64,000 nucleotides of DNA. It comes from Odiellus spinosus. Lineage: Eukaryota > Arthropoda > Arachnida > Opiliones > Phalangiidae. Both the position numbers and the translations under genes were made by a program. Of this stretch, positions 1 to 10,966 are shown piece after piece. The first letter of the stretch is position 1; each line of letters opens with the position of its first letter. The stretch is from positions 2,108,001-2,172,000 of the forward strand of contig CAWUCO010000207.1 of NCBI GenBank assembly GCA_963920705.1, read 5' to 3'. Under the pieces are notes generated by a model that saw nothing but the letters and a program-made list of their open reading frames with translations, made no database searches and was not told the origin of the DNA.

Positions 1-14
1 TAAACAATAATAAC

Positions 15-208
15 CACATTTTTCATTTTTAGCTCAAATAACCTACTTTTTCGTTTTATGCCAAAGTAGCCGCATTTATCATTTTTAGCCCAGAAGACAT
101 ATTTTTCATTTCTAGCAAAAATCACTTAATTTTTGGTTTCTAGACGAGATAACCTAATTTTCAATTTAAGGCGAAATATCGTCATTTTTCTTTTTAAACA
201 ATAATAAC
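15..208 (+). repeat. Reference monomer made of seven 27-28 bp subunits
   Basis: First complete monomer. It divides cleanly into seven related subunits: 15-42, 43-70, 71-98, 99-125, 126-153, 154-180 and 181-208. Each starts with 3-4 variable bases, continues with two T-tracts separated by CA, CG or GG (ideal form ATTTTTCATTTTTAGC) and ends in an A-rich tail, usually closing with AAC or AC. Tail signatures in order are AGCTCAAATAAC, ATGCCAAAGTAGC, AGCCCAGAAGAC, AGCAAAAATCAC, AGACGAGATAAC, AGGCGAAATATC and AAACAATAATAAC. The 194-bp monomer therefore looks like a fixed heptamer of an older 28-bp repeat. Subunit numbers 1-7 used in other entries refer to this order. Confidence 0.88.
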
Positions 209-1429
209 CACAATATTAATTATTAGCTCAAATAACTTACTTTTTCGTTTTAAGCCAAAGTAGCCACATTTATTATTTTTAGCCCAGAAGACATATTTTT
301 CATTTTTAGCAAAAATCACTTAATTTTTGGTTTCTAGACGAGATAACCCAATTTTCATTTTAAAGCAAACTATCGTCATTTTTCATTTTAAATAATAATA
401 ACCACATTTTTCATTTTTAGCTCAAATAACCTACTTTTTTGTTTTATGCCAAAGTAGCCGCATTTATTATTTTTAGCCCAGAAGACATATTTTTCATTTT
501 TAGCAAAAATCACTTAATTTTTTGTTTCTAGACGAGATAACCTAATTTTCATTTTAAGGCAAAATATCGTCATTTTTCGTCTTAAACAATAATAATAACA
601 TTTTTCATTTTTAGCTCAAATAACCTACTTTTTTGTTTTATGCAAAGTAGCTGCATTTATTATTTTTAGCCCAGAAGACATATTTTCCATTTTTAGCAAA
701 AATCACTTAATTTTTGGTTTCTAGACGAGATAACCTAATTTTCATTTTAAGGCAAAATATCGTCATTTTTCGTTTTAAACAATAATAACCACATTTTTCA
801 TTTTTAGCTCAAATAACCTACTTTTTTGTTTTAAGCCAAAGTAGCCTCATTAATTATTTTTAGCCCAGAAGATCTATTTTTCATTTTTAGCAAAAATCAC
901 TTAATTTTTGGTTTTTAGACGAGATAACCTAATTTTCATTTTAAGGCAAACTATCGTCATTTTTCGTTTTAAACAATAATAACCACATTTTTCATTTTTA
1001 GCTCAAATAACCTACTTTTTCGTTTTATGCCAGAGTAGCCGCATTTATTATTTTTAGCCCAGAAGACATATTTTTCATTTCTAACAAAAATCACTTAATT
1101 TTTGGTTTCTAGACGAGATAACTTAATTTTCAATTTAAAGCAAAATATCATCATTTTTCGTTTTAAACAATAATAACCACATTTTTCATTTTTAGCTCAA
1201 ATAACCAGTTTTTTTTTTAAGCCAAAGTAGCCTCATTTATTATTTCTAGCCCAGAAGATCTATTTTTCATTTTTAGCAAAAATCACTTAATTTTTTGATT
1301 CTAGACGAGAAAACCTAATTTTTATTTTAAGGCAAAATATCGTCATTTTTTGTTTTAAACAATAATAACTACATTTTTCATTTTTAGCTCAAATAACCTA
1401 CTTTTTTGTTTTATGCAAAGTAGCAGCAT

Positions 1430-2603
1430 TTATTATTTTTAGCCCAGAAGACATATTTTTCATTTTTAGCAAAAATCACTTAATTTTTGGTTTCTAGACG
1501 AGATAACCCAATTTTCATTTTAAAGCAAACTATCGTCATTTTTCATTTTAAATAATAATAACCACATTTTTCATTTTTAGCTCAAATAACCTGTTTTTTT
1601 TTAAGCCAAAGTAGCCTCATTTATTATTTCTAGCCCAGAAGATCTATTTTTCATTTTTAGCAAAAATCACTTAATTTTTTGATTCTAGACGAGAAAACCT
1701 AATTTTTATTTTAAGGCAAAATATCGTCATTTTTTGTTTTAAACAATAATAACCACATTTTTCATTTTTAGCTCAAATAACCTACTTTTTTGTTTTATGC
1801 CAAAGTAGCCGCATTTATTATTTTTAGCCCAGAAGACATATTTTCCATTTTTAGCAAAAATCACTTAATTTTTGGTTTCTAGACGAGATAACCTAATTTT
1901 CAATTTAAGGCAAAATATCGTCATTTTTCGTTTTAAACAATAATAACCACATTTTTCATTTTTAGCTCAAATAACCTCATTTTCCGATTTAAGCCAAAAT
2001 AGCCTCATTTATTATTTTAAGCCCAGAAGACATATTTTTCATTTTTAGCAAAAATCACATAATTTTTGGTTTCTAGACGAGATAACCTAATTTTCATTTT
2101 AAGGCAAAATATCGTCATTTTTCGTTTTAAACAATAATAACCACATTTTTCATTTTTAGCTCAAATAACCTACTTTTTCGTTTTATGCCAAAGTAGCCAC
2201 ATTTATTATTTTTAGCCCAGAAGACATATTTTTCATTTTTAGCAAAAATCACTTAATTTTTTGTTTCTAGACGAGATGACCCAATTTTCATTTTAAAGCA
2301 AACTATCGTCATTTTTCATTTTAAATAATAATAACCACATTTTTCATTTTTAGCTCAAATAACCTGTTTTTTTTTAAGCCAAAGTAGCCTCATTTATTAT
2401 TTCTAGCCCAGAAGATCTATTTTTCATTTTTAGCAAAAATCACTTAATTTTTTGATTCTAGACGAGAAAACCTAATTTTTATTTTAAGGCAAAATATCGT
2501 CATTTTTTGTTTTAAACAATAATAACCACATTTTTCATTTTTAGCTCAAATAACCTACTTTTTTGTTTTATGCCAAAGTAGCCGCATTTATTATTTTTAG
2601 CCC
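1430..2603 (+). repeat. Four-monomer direct duplication, spacing 773 bp
   Basis: About 400 bp at 1430-1830 recurs at 2203-2603, a spacing of 773 bp or four monomers. Shared rare states include AACCCAATTTTC / GACCCAATTTTC followed by AAAGCAAACTATCG, then TTTTAAATAATAATAACC, then the shortened ACCTG-type subunit 2, and the GATTCTAGACGAGAAAACC form of subunit 5. Edges were placed by eye where the two copies stop sharing these states. Confidence 0.6.
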
Positions 2604-3220
2604 TGAAGACATATTTTTCATTTTTAGCAAAAATCACTTAATTTTTTGTTTCTAGACGAGATAACCTAATTTTCATTTTAAGGCAAAATATCGTCATTTT
2701 TCGTCTTAAACAATAATAATAACATTTTTCATTTTTAGCTCAAATAACCTACTTTTTTGTTTTATGCAAAGTAGCAGCATTTATTATTTTTAGCCCAGAA
2801 GACATATTTTCCATTTTTAGCAAAAATCACTTAATTTTTGGTTTCTAGACGAGATAACCTAATTTTCAATTTAAGGCAAAATATCGTCATTTTTCGTTTT
2901 AAACAATAATAACCACATTTTTCATTTTTAGCTCAAATAACCTCATTTTCCTATTTAAGCCAAAATAGCCTCATTTATTATTTTAAGCCCAGAAGACATA
3001 TTTTTCATTTTTAGCAAAAATCACATAATTTTTGGTTTCTAGACGAGATAACCTAATTTTCATTTTAAGGCAAAATATCGTCATTTTTCGTTTTAAACAA
3101 TAATAACCACATTTTTCATTTTTAGCTCAAATAACCTACTTTTTCGTTTTATGCCAAAGTAGCCGCATATATTATTTTTAGCCCAGAAGACATATTTTTC
3201 ATTTTTAGCAAAAATCACTT
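1832..3220 (+). repeat. Five-monomer direct duplication, spacing 966 bp
   Basis: The stretch 1832-2254 recurs at 2798-3220. Shared markers are TTTTCCATTTTTAGC in subunit 4 (1841 and 2807), the CCTCATTTTCC-type subunit 2 with GCCAAAATAGCC, TTATTATTTTAAGCCC, and AATCACATAATTTTTGG. It overlaps the 773-bp duplication, so the two events are nested. Confidence 0.6.
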
Positions 3221-6200
3221 AATTTTTGGTTTCTAGACGAGATAACCTAATTTTCATTTTAAGGCAAAATATCGTCATTTTTCATTTTAAACAATAATAA
3301 CCACATTTTTCATTTTTAGCTCAAATAACCTACTTTTTCGTTTTATGCCAAAGTAGCCGCATTTATTATTTTTAGCCCAGAAGACATATTTTTCATTTTT
3401 AGCAAAAATCACTTAATTTTTGGTTTCTAGACGAGATAACCTAATTTTCATTTTAAGGCAAAATATCGTCATTTTTCGTTTTAAACAATAATAACCACAT
3501 TTTTCATTTTTAGCTCAAATAACCTACTTTTTCGTTTTATGCCAAAGTAGCCGCATTTATTATTTTTAGCCCAGAAAACATATTTTTCATTCTTAGCAAA
3601 AATCGCTTAATTTTTGGTTTCTCGACGAGATAACCTAATTTTCATTTTAAGGCAAAATATCGTCATTTTTCGTTTTAAACAATAATAACCACATTTTTCA
3701 TTTTTAGCTCAAATAACCTACTTTTTTGTTTTATGCCAAAGTAGCCGCATTTATTATTTTTAGCCCAGAAGACATATTTTTCATTTTTAGCAAAAATCAC
3801 TTAATTTTTGGTTTCTAGACGAGATAACCTAATTTTCATTTTAAGGCAAACTATCGTCATTTTTCGTTTTAAACAATAATAACCACATTTTTCATTTTTA
3901 GCTCAAATAACCTCATTTTCCGATTTAAGCCAAAATAGCCTCATTTATTATTTTTAGCCCAGAAGACATATTTTTCATTTTTAGCAAAAATCACTTAATT
4001 TTTGGTTTCTAGACGAGATAACCTAATTTTCAATTTAAAGCAAAATATCATTTTTCGTTTTAAACAATAATAACCACATTTTTCATTTTTAGCTCAAATA
4101 ACCTACTTTTTCGTTTTATGCCAAAGTAGCCGCATTTATTATTTTTAGCCCAGAAGACATATTTTTCATTTCTAGCAAAAATCACTTAATTTTTGGTTTC
4201 TAGAAGAGATAACCTAATTTTCAATTTAAAGCAAACTATCGTCATTTTTCGTTTTAAACAATATAAACCACATTTTTCATTTTTAGCTCAAATAACCTAC
4301 TTTTTCGTTTTATGCCAAAGTAGCCACATTTATTATTTTTAGCACAGAAGACATATTTTTCATTTCTAGCAAAAATCACTTAATTTTTGGTTTCTAGACG
4401 AGATAACCTAATTTTCAATTTAAAGCAAAATATCATCATTTTTCGTTTTAAACAATAATAACCACATTTTTCATTTTTAGCTCAAATAACCTACTTTTTC
4501 GTTTTATGCCAAAGTAGCCGCATTTATTATTTTTAGCCCAGAAGACATATTTTTCATTTTTAGCAAAAATCACTTAATTTTTGGTTTCTAGACGAGATAA
4601 CCTAATTTTCAATTTAAGGCAAAATATCGTCATTTTTCTTTTTAAACAATAATAACCACAATATTAATTATTAGCTCAAATAACTTACTTTTTCGTTTTA
4701 AGCCAAAGTAGCCACATTTATTATTTTTAGCCCAGAAGACATATTTTTCATTTTTAGCAAAAATCACTTAATTTTTGGTTTCTAGACGAGATAACCTAAT
4801 TTTCATTTTAAGGCAAAATATCGTCATTTTTCGTTTTAAACAATACTAACCACATTTTTCATTTTTAGCTCAAATAACCTGTTTTTTTTTAAGCCAAAGT
4901 AGCCTCATTTATTATTTCTAGCCCAGAAGATCTATTTTTCATTTTTAGCAAAAATCACTTAATTTTTTGATTCTAGACGAGAAAACCTAATTTTTATTTT
5001 AAGGCAAAATATCGTCATTTTTTGTTTTAAACAATAATAACCACATTTTTCATTTTTAGCTCAAATAACCTACTTTTTCGTTTTATGCCAAAGTAGCCGC
5101 ATTTATTATTTTTAGCCCAGAAGACATATTTTTCATTTTTAGCAAAAATCACTTAATTTTTGGTTTCTAGACGAGATAACCTAATTTTCATTTTAAGGCA
5201 AAATATCGTCATTTTTCATTTTAAACAATAATAACCACATTTTTCATTTTTAGCTCAAATAACCTACTTTTTCGTTTTATGCCAAAGTAGCCACATTTAT
5301 TATTTTTAGCACAGAAGACATATTTTTCATTTTTAGCAAAAATCACTTAATTTTTGGTTTCTAGACGAGATAACCTAATTTTCATTTTAAGGCAAAATAT
5401 CGTCATTTTTCGTTTTAAACAATAATAACCACATTTTTCATTTTTAGCTCAAATAACCTACTTTTTCGTTTTATGCCAAAGTAGCCGCATTTATTATTTT
5501 TAGCCCAGAAAACATATTTTTCATTCTTAGCAAAAATCGCTTAATTTTTGGTTTCTCGACGAGATAACCTAATTTTCATTTTAAGGCAAAATATCGTCAT
5601 TTTTCGTTTTAAACAATAATAACCACATTTTTCATTTTTAGCTCAAATAACCTACTTTTTTGTTTTATGCCAAAGTAGCCGCATTTATTATTTTTAGCCC
5701 AGAAGACATATTTTTCATTTTTAGCAAAAATCACTTAATTTTTGGTTTCTAGACGAGATAACCTAATTTTCATTTTAAGGCAAACTATCGTCATTTTTCG
5801 TTTTAAACAATAATAACCACATTTTTCATTTTTAGCTCAAATAACCTCATTTTCCGATTTAAGCCATAATAGCCTCATTTATTATTTTTAGCCCAGAAGA
5901 CATATTTTTCATTTTTAGCAAAAATCACTTAATTTTTGGTTTCTAGACGAGATAACCTAATTTTCAATTTAAAGCAAAATATCATTTTTCGTTTTAAACA
6001 ATAATAACCACATTTTTCATTTTTAGCTCAAATAACCTACTTTTTCGTTTTATGCCAAAGTAGCCGCATTTATTATTTTTAGCCCAGAAGACATATTTTT
6101 CATTTCTAGCAAAAATCACTTAATTTTTGGTTTCTAGAAGAGATAACCTAATTTTCAATTTAAAGCAAACTATCGTCATTTTTCGTTTTAAACAATATAA

Positions 6201-7010
6201 ACCACATTTTTCATTTTTAGCTCAAATAACCTACTTTTTCGTTTTATGCCAAAGTAGCCACATTTATTATTTTTAGCACAGAAGACATATTTTTCATTTC
6301 TAGCAAAAATCACTTAATTTTTGGTTTCTAGACGAGATAACCTAATTTTCAATTTAAAGCAAAATATCATCATTTTTCGTTTTAAACAATAATAACCACA
6401 TTTTTCATTTTTAGCTCAAATAACCTACTTTTTCGTTTTATGCCAAAGTAGCCGCATTTATTATTTTTAGCCCAGAAGACATATTTTTCATTTTTAGCAA
6501 AAATCACTTAATTTTTGGTTTCTAGACGAGATATTCTAATTTTCAATTTAAGGCAAAATATCGTCATTTTTCTTTTTAAACAATAATAACCACAATATTA
6601 ATTATTAGCTCAAATAACTTACTTTTTCGTTTTAAGCCAAAGTAGCCACATTTATTATTTTTAGCCCAGAAGACATATTTTTCATTTTTAGCAAAAATCA
6701 CTTAATTTTTGGTTTCTAGACGAGATAACCTAATTTTCATTTTAAGGCAAAATATCGTCATTTTTCGTTTTAAACAATACTAACCACATTTTTCATTTTT
6801 AGCTCAAATAACCTGTTTTTTTTTAAGCCAAAGTAGCCTCATTTATTATTTCTAGCCCAGAAGATCTATTTTTCATTTTTAGCAAAAATCACTTAATTTT
6901 TTGATTCTAGACGAGAAAACCTAATTTTTATTTTAAGGCAAAATATCGTCATTTTTTGTTTTAAACAATAATAACCACATTTTTCATTTTTAGCTCAAAT
7001 AACCTACTTT
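3090..7010 (+). repeat. 1934-bp higher-order repeat, two copies
   Basis: Ten monomers at about 3100-5033 recur at about 5034-6967. Spacing checks: GAAAACATATTTTTCATTC-type subunit at about 3574 and 5508; the odd AACAATATAAACC at 4257 and 6191; a subunit 6/7 deletion giving AAATATCATTTTTCG at about 4050 and 5983; CAATACTAACC in both. Differences are few, for example GCATATATT near 3168 against GCATTTATT, CCACATTTATT with AGCACAG near 5294 in the second copy only, and ATATTCTAATT near 6532 against ATAACCTAATT. Spacing divided by ten gives 193.4 bp. Confidence 0.78.
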
Positions 7011-7479
7011 TTTGTTTTATGCAAAGTAGCAGCATTTATTATTTTTAGCCCAGAAGACATATTTTTCATTTTTAGCAAAAATCACTTAATTTTTGGTTTC
7101 TAGACGAGATAACCCAATTTTCATTTTATAGCAAACTATCGTCATTTTTCATTTTAAATAATAATAACCACATTTTTCATTTTTAGCTCAAATAACCTGT
7201 TTTTTTTTAAGCCAAAGTAGCCTCATTTATTATTTCTAGCCCAGAAGATCTATTTTTCATTTTTAGCAAAAATCACTTAATTTTTTGATTCTAGACGAGA
7301 AAACCTAATTTTTATTTTAAGGCAAAGTATCGTCATTTTTTGTTTTAAACAATAATAACCACATTTTTCATTTTTAGCTCAAATAACCTACTTTTTTGTT
7401 TTATGCCAAAGTAGCCGCATTTATTATTTTTAGCCCAGAAGACATATTTTTCATTTTTAGCAAAAATCGCTTAATTTTT

Positions 7480-7611
7480 TGTTTCTAGACGAGATAACCT
7501 AATTTTCATTTTAAGGCAAAATATCGTCATTTTTCGTCTTAAACAGGTTATTTGAGCTAAAAATGAAAAATGTGGTTATTATTATTTAAAATGAAAAATG
7601 ACGATAGTTTG
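7480..7611. repeat. Plus-to-minus orientation switch, copy 1
   Basis: Monomers run with the T-rich strand on plus up to CGTCTTAAACA (ending 7545) and continue from GGTTATTTGAGC (7546) on the opposite strand. The break lies inside subunit 7 on the left and at the tail of subunit 1 on the right. The same junction recurs at 10212/10213, 12492/12493 and 14772/14773. The left side carries the uncommon CGTCTT form of subunit 7, also found uninverted near 578 and 2702. Confidence 0.93.
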
Positions 7612-8634
7612 CTTTAAAATGAAAATTTTGTTATCTCGTCTAGAAACCAAAAAAAAGTGATTTTTGCTAAAAATGAAAAATATGTCTTCTGTGCTAGAAA
7701 TAATAAATGAGGCTACTTTGGCATAAAACGAAAAAGTAGGTTATTTGAGCTAAAAATGAAAAATGTGGTTTATATTGTTTAAAACGAAAAATGACGATAG
7801 TTTGCTTTAAATTGAAAATTAGGTTATCTCGTCTAGAAACCAAAAATTAAGTGATTTTTGCTAGAAATGAAAAATATGTCTTCTGGGCTAAAAATAATAA
7901 ATGCGGCTACTTTGGCATAAAACGAAAAAGTAGGTTATTTGAGCTAAAAATGAAAAATGTGGTTATTATTGTTTAAAACGAAAAATGATATTTTGCTTTA
8001 AATTGAAAATTAGGTTATCTCGTCTAGAAACCAAAAATTAAGTGATTTTTGCTAAAAATGAAAAATATGTCTTCTGGGCTAAAAATAATAAATGAGGCTA
8101 TTTTGGCTTAAATCGGAAAATGAGGTTATTTGAGCTAAAAATGAAAAATGTGGTTATTATTGTTTAAAACGAAAAATGACGATATTTTGCCTTAAAATGA
8201 AAATTAGGTTATCTCGTCTAGAAACCAAAAATTAAGTGATTTTTGCTAAAAATGAAAAATATGTCTTCTGGGCTAAAAATAATAAATGCGGCTACTTTGG
8301 CATAAAACAAAAAAGTACGTTATTTGAGCTAAAAATGAAAAATGTGGTTATTATTGTTTAAAACGAAAAATGACGATATTTTGCCTTAAAATGAAAATTA
8401 GGTTATCTCGTCTAGAAACAAAAAATTAAGTGATTTTTGCTAAAAATGAAAAATAGATCTTCTGGGCTAAAAATTATAAATGAGGCTACTTTGGCTTAAA
8501 ACGAAAAAGTAGGTTATTTGAGCTAAAAATGAAAAATGTGGTTATTATTGTTTAAAACGAAAAATGACGATAGTTTGCGTTTAAATGAAAATTAGGTTAT
8601 CTCGTCTAGAAACCAAAAATTAAGTGATTTTTTA
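7546..8634 (-). repeat. Satellite block 2, inverted, about 1087 bp
   Basis: Monomers on the minus strand, starting GGTTATTTGAGC. The first carries unusual states (ATTTTGTTATCTCG near 7626, GTGCTAGAAATAATAAATGAGG near 7691), and the second has GTTTATATTGTTT. The block is about 387 bp (two monomers) longer than the matching inverted blocks at 10213 and 12493. Its last part, from about 8198, is the start of the 2280-bp repeat series. Nothing else is present. Confidence 0.92.
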
Positions 8635-8686
8635 GCAAAAATCACTTAATTTTTGGTTTCTAGACGAGATAACCTAATTTTCATTT
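8583..8686. repeat. Minus-to-plus switch: 50-bp perfect inverted repeat, copy 1
   Basis: The left arm 8583-8632 and right arm 8637-8686 are perfect reverse complements, separated by the 4-nt spacer TAGC (8633-8636). Subunits 4, 5 and most of 6 form the arms. Just outside the arms the two sides differ (GCGTTT on the left, TAAGGC on the right), and TTGCGTTTAAATG appears only beside these junctions. As single strand this would fold into a hairpin. Beyond the 50 bp, symmetry continues at satellite level because monomers face each other. Confidence 0.93.
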
Positions 8687-10212
8687 TAAGGCAAAATATC
8701 GTCATTTTTTGTTTTAAACAATAATAACCACATTTTTCATTTTTAGCTCAAATAATCTACTTTTTTGTTTTAAGCCAAAGTAGCCTCATTAATTATTTTT
8801 AGCCCAGAAGATCTATTTTTCATTTTTAGCAAAAATCACTTAATTTTTTGTTTTTAGACGAGATAACCTAATTTTCAATTTAAGGCAAAATATCGTCATT
8901 TTATTTTTTAAACAATAATAACCACAATATTAATTATTAGCTCAAATAACTTACTTTTTCGTTTTAAGCCAAAGTAGCCACATTTATTATTTTTAGCCCA
9001 GAAGACATATTTTTCATTTTTAGCAAAAATCACTTAATTTTTGGTTTCTAGACGAGATAATCTAATTTTCATTTTAAGGCAAAATATCGTCATTTTTCGT
9101 TTTAAACAATAATAACCACATTTTTCATTTTTAGGTCAAATAACCTACTTTTTCGTTTTATGCCAAAGTAGCCGCATTTATTATTTTAAGCCCAGAAGAC
9201 ATATTTTTCATTTTTAGCAAAAATCACTTAATTTTTGGTTTCTAGACGAGATAACCTAATTTTCATTTTAAGGCAAACTATCGTCATTTTTCGTTTTAAA
9301 CAATAATAACCACATTTTTCATTTTTAGCTCAAATAACCTACTTTTTCGTTTTATGCCAAAGTAGCCTCATTAATTATTTTTAGCCCAGAAGATCTATTT
9401 TTCATTTTTAGCAAAAATCACTTAATTTTTGGTTTTTAGACGAGATAACCTAATTTTCAATTTAAGGCAAAATATCGTCATTTTTCTTTTTAAACAATAA
9501 TAACCACAATATTAATTATTAGCTAAAATAACTTACTTTTTCGTTTTAAGCCAAAGTAGCCACATTTATTATTTTTAGCCCAGAAGACATATTTTTCATT
9601 TTTAGCAAAAATCACTTAATTTTTGGTTTCTAGACGAGATAACCTAATTTTCATTTTAAGGCAAACTATCGTCACTTTTTCGTTTTAAGCCAAAGTAGCC
9701 ACATTTATTATTTTTAGCCCAGAAGACATATTTTTCATTTTTAGCAAAAATCACTTAATTTTTGGTTTCTAGACGAGATAACCTAATTTTCATTTTAAGG
9801 CAAAATATCGTCATTTTTCGTTTTAAACAATACTAACCACATTTTTCATTTTTAGCTCAAATAACCTGTTTTTTTTAAGCCAAAGTAGCCTCATTTATTA
9901 TTTCTAGCCCAGAAGATCTATTTTTCATTTTTAGCAAAAATCACTTAATTTTTTGATTCTAGACGAGAAAACCTAATTTTTATTTTAAGGCAAAATATCG
10001 TCATTTTTTGTTTTAAACAATAATAACCACATTTTTCATTTTTAGCTCAAATAACCTACTTTTTTGTTTTATGCAAAGTAGCAGCATTTATTATTTTTAG
10101 CCCAGAAGACATATTTTTCATTTTTAGCAAAAATCACTTAATTTTTTGATTCTAGACGAGATAACCTAATTTTCATTTTAAGGCAAAATATCGTCATTTT
10201 TCGTCTTAAACA
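8635..10212 (+). repeat. Satellite block 3, plus, first 2280-bp unit
   Basis: About eight monomers on plus. It includes two monomers with the CACAATATTAATTATTAGC subunit 1 (near 8931 and 9507), one with TTTTTAGGTCAAATAACC (near 9127), a shortened five-subunit monomer at 9671, and ACCTG-type plus AGATCT monomers near 9866. It ends at the recurrent CTTAAACA / GGTTATTTGAG switch. Confidence 0.92.
9600..9740 (+). repeat. Five-subunit monomer (56 bp deleted)
   Basis: At 9671 the sequence passes from GTCA, the first four bases of subunit 7, directly into CTTTTTCGTTTTAAGCC of subunit 2. The rest of subunit 7 and subunit 1 are missing, 56 bp or exactly two subunits. The same junction occurs at 11951, 14231 and 21941, so it is a marker for the 2280-bp unit and its displaced fragment. 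Restoring 56 bp turns the odd spacings 4016 and 4596 bp elsewhere into near-whole multiples of 194. Confidence 0.85.
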
Positions 10213-10250
10213 GGTTATTTGAGCTAAAAATGAAAAATGTGGTTATTATT
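10180..10250. repeat. Plus-to-minus orientation switch, copy 2
   Basis: Same breakpoint as at 7545: CGTCTTAAACA ends at 10212 and GGTTATTTGAGC begins at 10213. Confidence 0.93.
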
Positions 10251-10914
10251 ATTTAAAATGAAAAATGACGATAGTTTGCTTTAAATTGAAAATTAGGTTA
10301 TCTCGTCTAGAAACCAAAAATTAAGTGATTTTTGCTAGAAATGAAAAATATGTCTTCTGGGCTAAAAATAATAAATGCGGCTACTTTGGCATAAAACGAA
10401 AAAGTAGGTTATTTGAGCTAAAAATGAAAAATGTGGTTATTATTGTTTAAAACGAAAAATGATATTTTGCTTTAAATTGAAAATTAGGTTATCTCGTCTA
10501 GAAACCAAAAATTAAGTGATTTTTGCTAAAAATGAAAAATATGTCTTCTGGGCTAAAAATAATAAATGCGGCTACTTTGGCATAAAACAAAAAAGTAGGT
10601 TATTTGAGCTAAAAATGAAAAATGTGGTTATTATTGTTTAAAACGAAAAATGACGATATTTTGCCTTAAAATGAAAATTAGGTTATCTCGTCTAGAAACA
10701 AAAAATTAAGTGATTTTTGCTAAAAATGAAAAATAGATCTTCTGGGCTAAAAATTATAAATGAGGCTACTTTGGCTTAAAACGAAAAAGTAGGTTATTTG
10801 AGCTAAAAATGAAAAATGTGGTTATTATTGTTTAAAACGAAAAATGACGATAGTTTGCGTTTAAATGAAAATTAGGTTATCTCGTCTAGAAACCAAAAAT
10901 TAAGTGATTTTTTA
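10213..10914 (-). repeat. Satellite block 4, inverted, about 700 bp
   Basis: About 3.6 monomers on minus. The first has the GATAGTTTGC form, the second the shortened GATATTTTGCTTTAAATTG form, then GCGGCTACTTTGG and AGATCTTCTGGGC types. It closes with TTGCGTTTAAATG at the inverted-repeat junction. Confidence 0.92.
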
Positions 10915-10966
10915 GCAAAAATCACTTAATTTTTGGTTTCTAGACGAGATAACCTAATTTTCATTT
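10863..10966. repeat. Minus-to-plus switch: 50-bp inverted repeat, copy 2
   Basis: Identical to the junction at 8583-8686: arms 10863-10912 and 10917-10966, spacer TAGC at 10913-10916. Confidence 0.93.

Larger units (their letters stand above)
1..7545 (+). repeat. Satellite block 1, T-rich strand on plus
   Basis: About 39 direct monomers with no inversion. Several monomer variants alternate: a common type with CTACTTTTTCGTTTTATGCC in subunit 2; a type with CCTCATTTTCCGATTTAAGCC-like subunit 2 (for example near 1975, 2940, 3910, 5845); a type with a shortened subunit 2 (ACCTG then a T-run) plus AGATCT in subunits 3-4 (near 1590, 2365, 4878, 6812, 7196); and a type with CACAATATTAATTATTAGC in subunit 1 (near 211, 4650, 6590). 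The order of these types repeats, which defines the higher-order repeats listed separately. The block ends at a sharp orientation switch after CTTAAACA. Confidence 0.93.

Noticed and set aside
8583-8686. Hairpin at the switch as a rho-independent terminator or ncRNA
   Set aside because: The stem is AT-rich with 50-bp arms and no adjacent gene; it arises wherever two monomers face each other, so no transcription role is supported.
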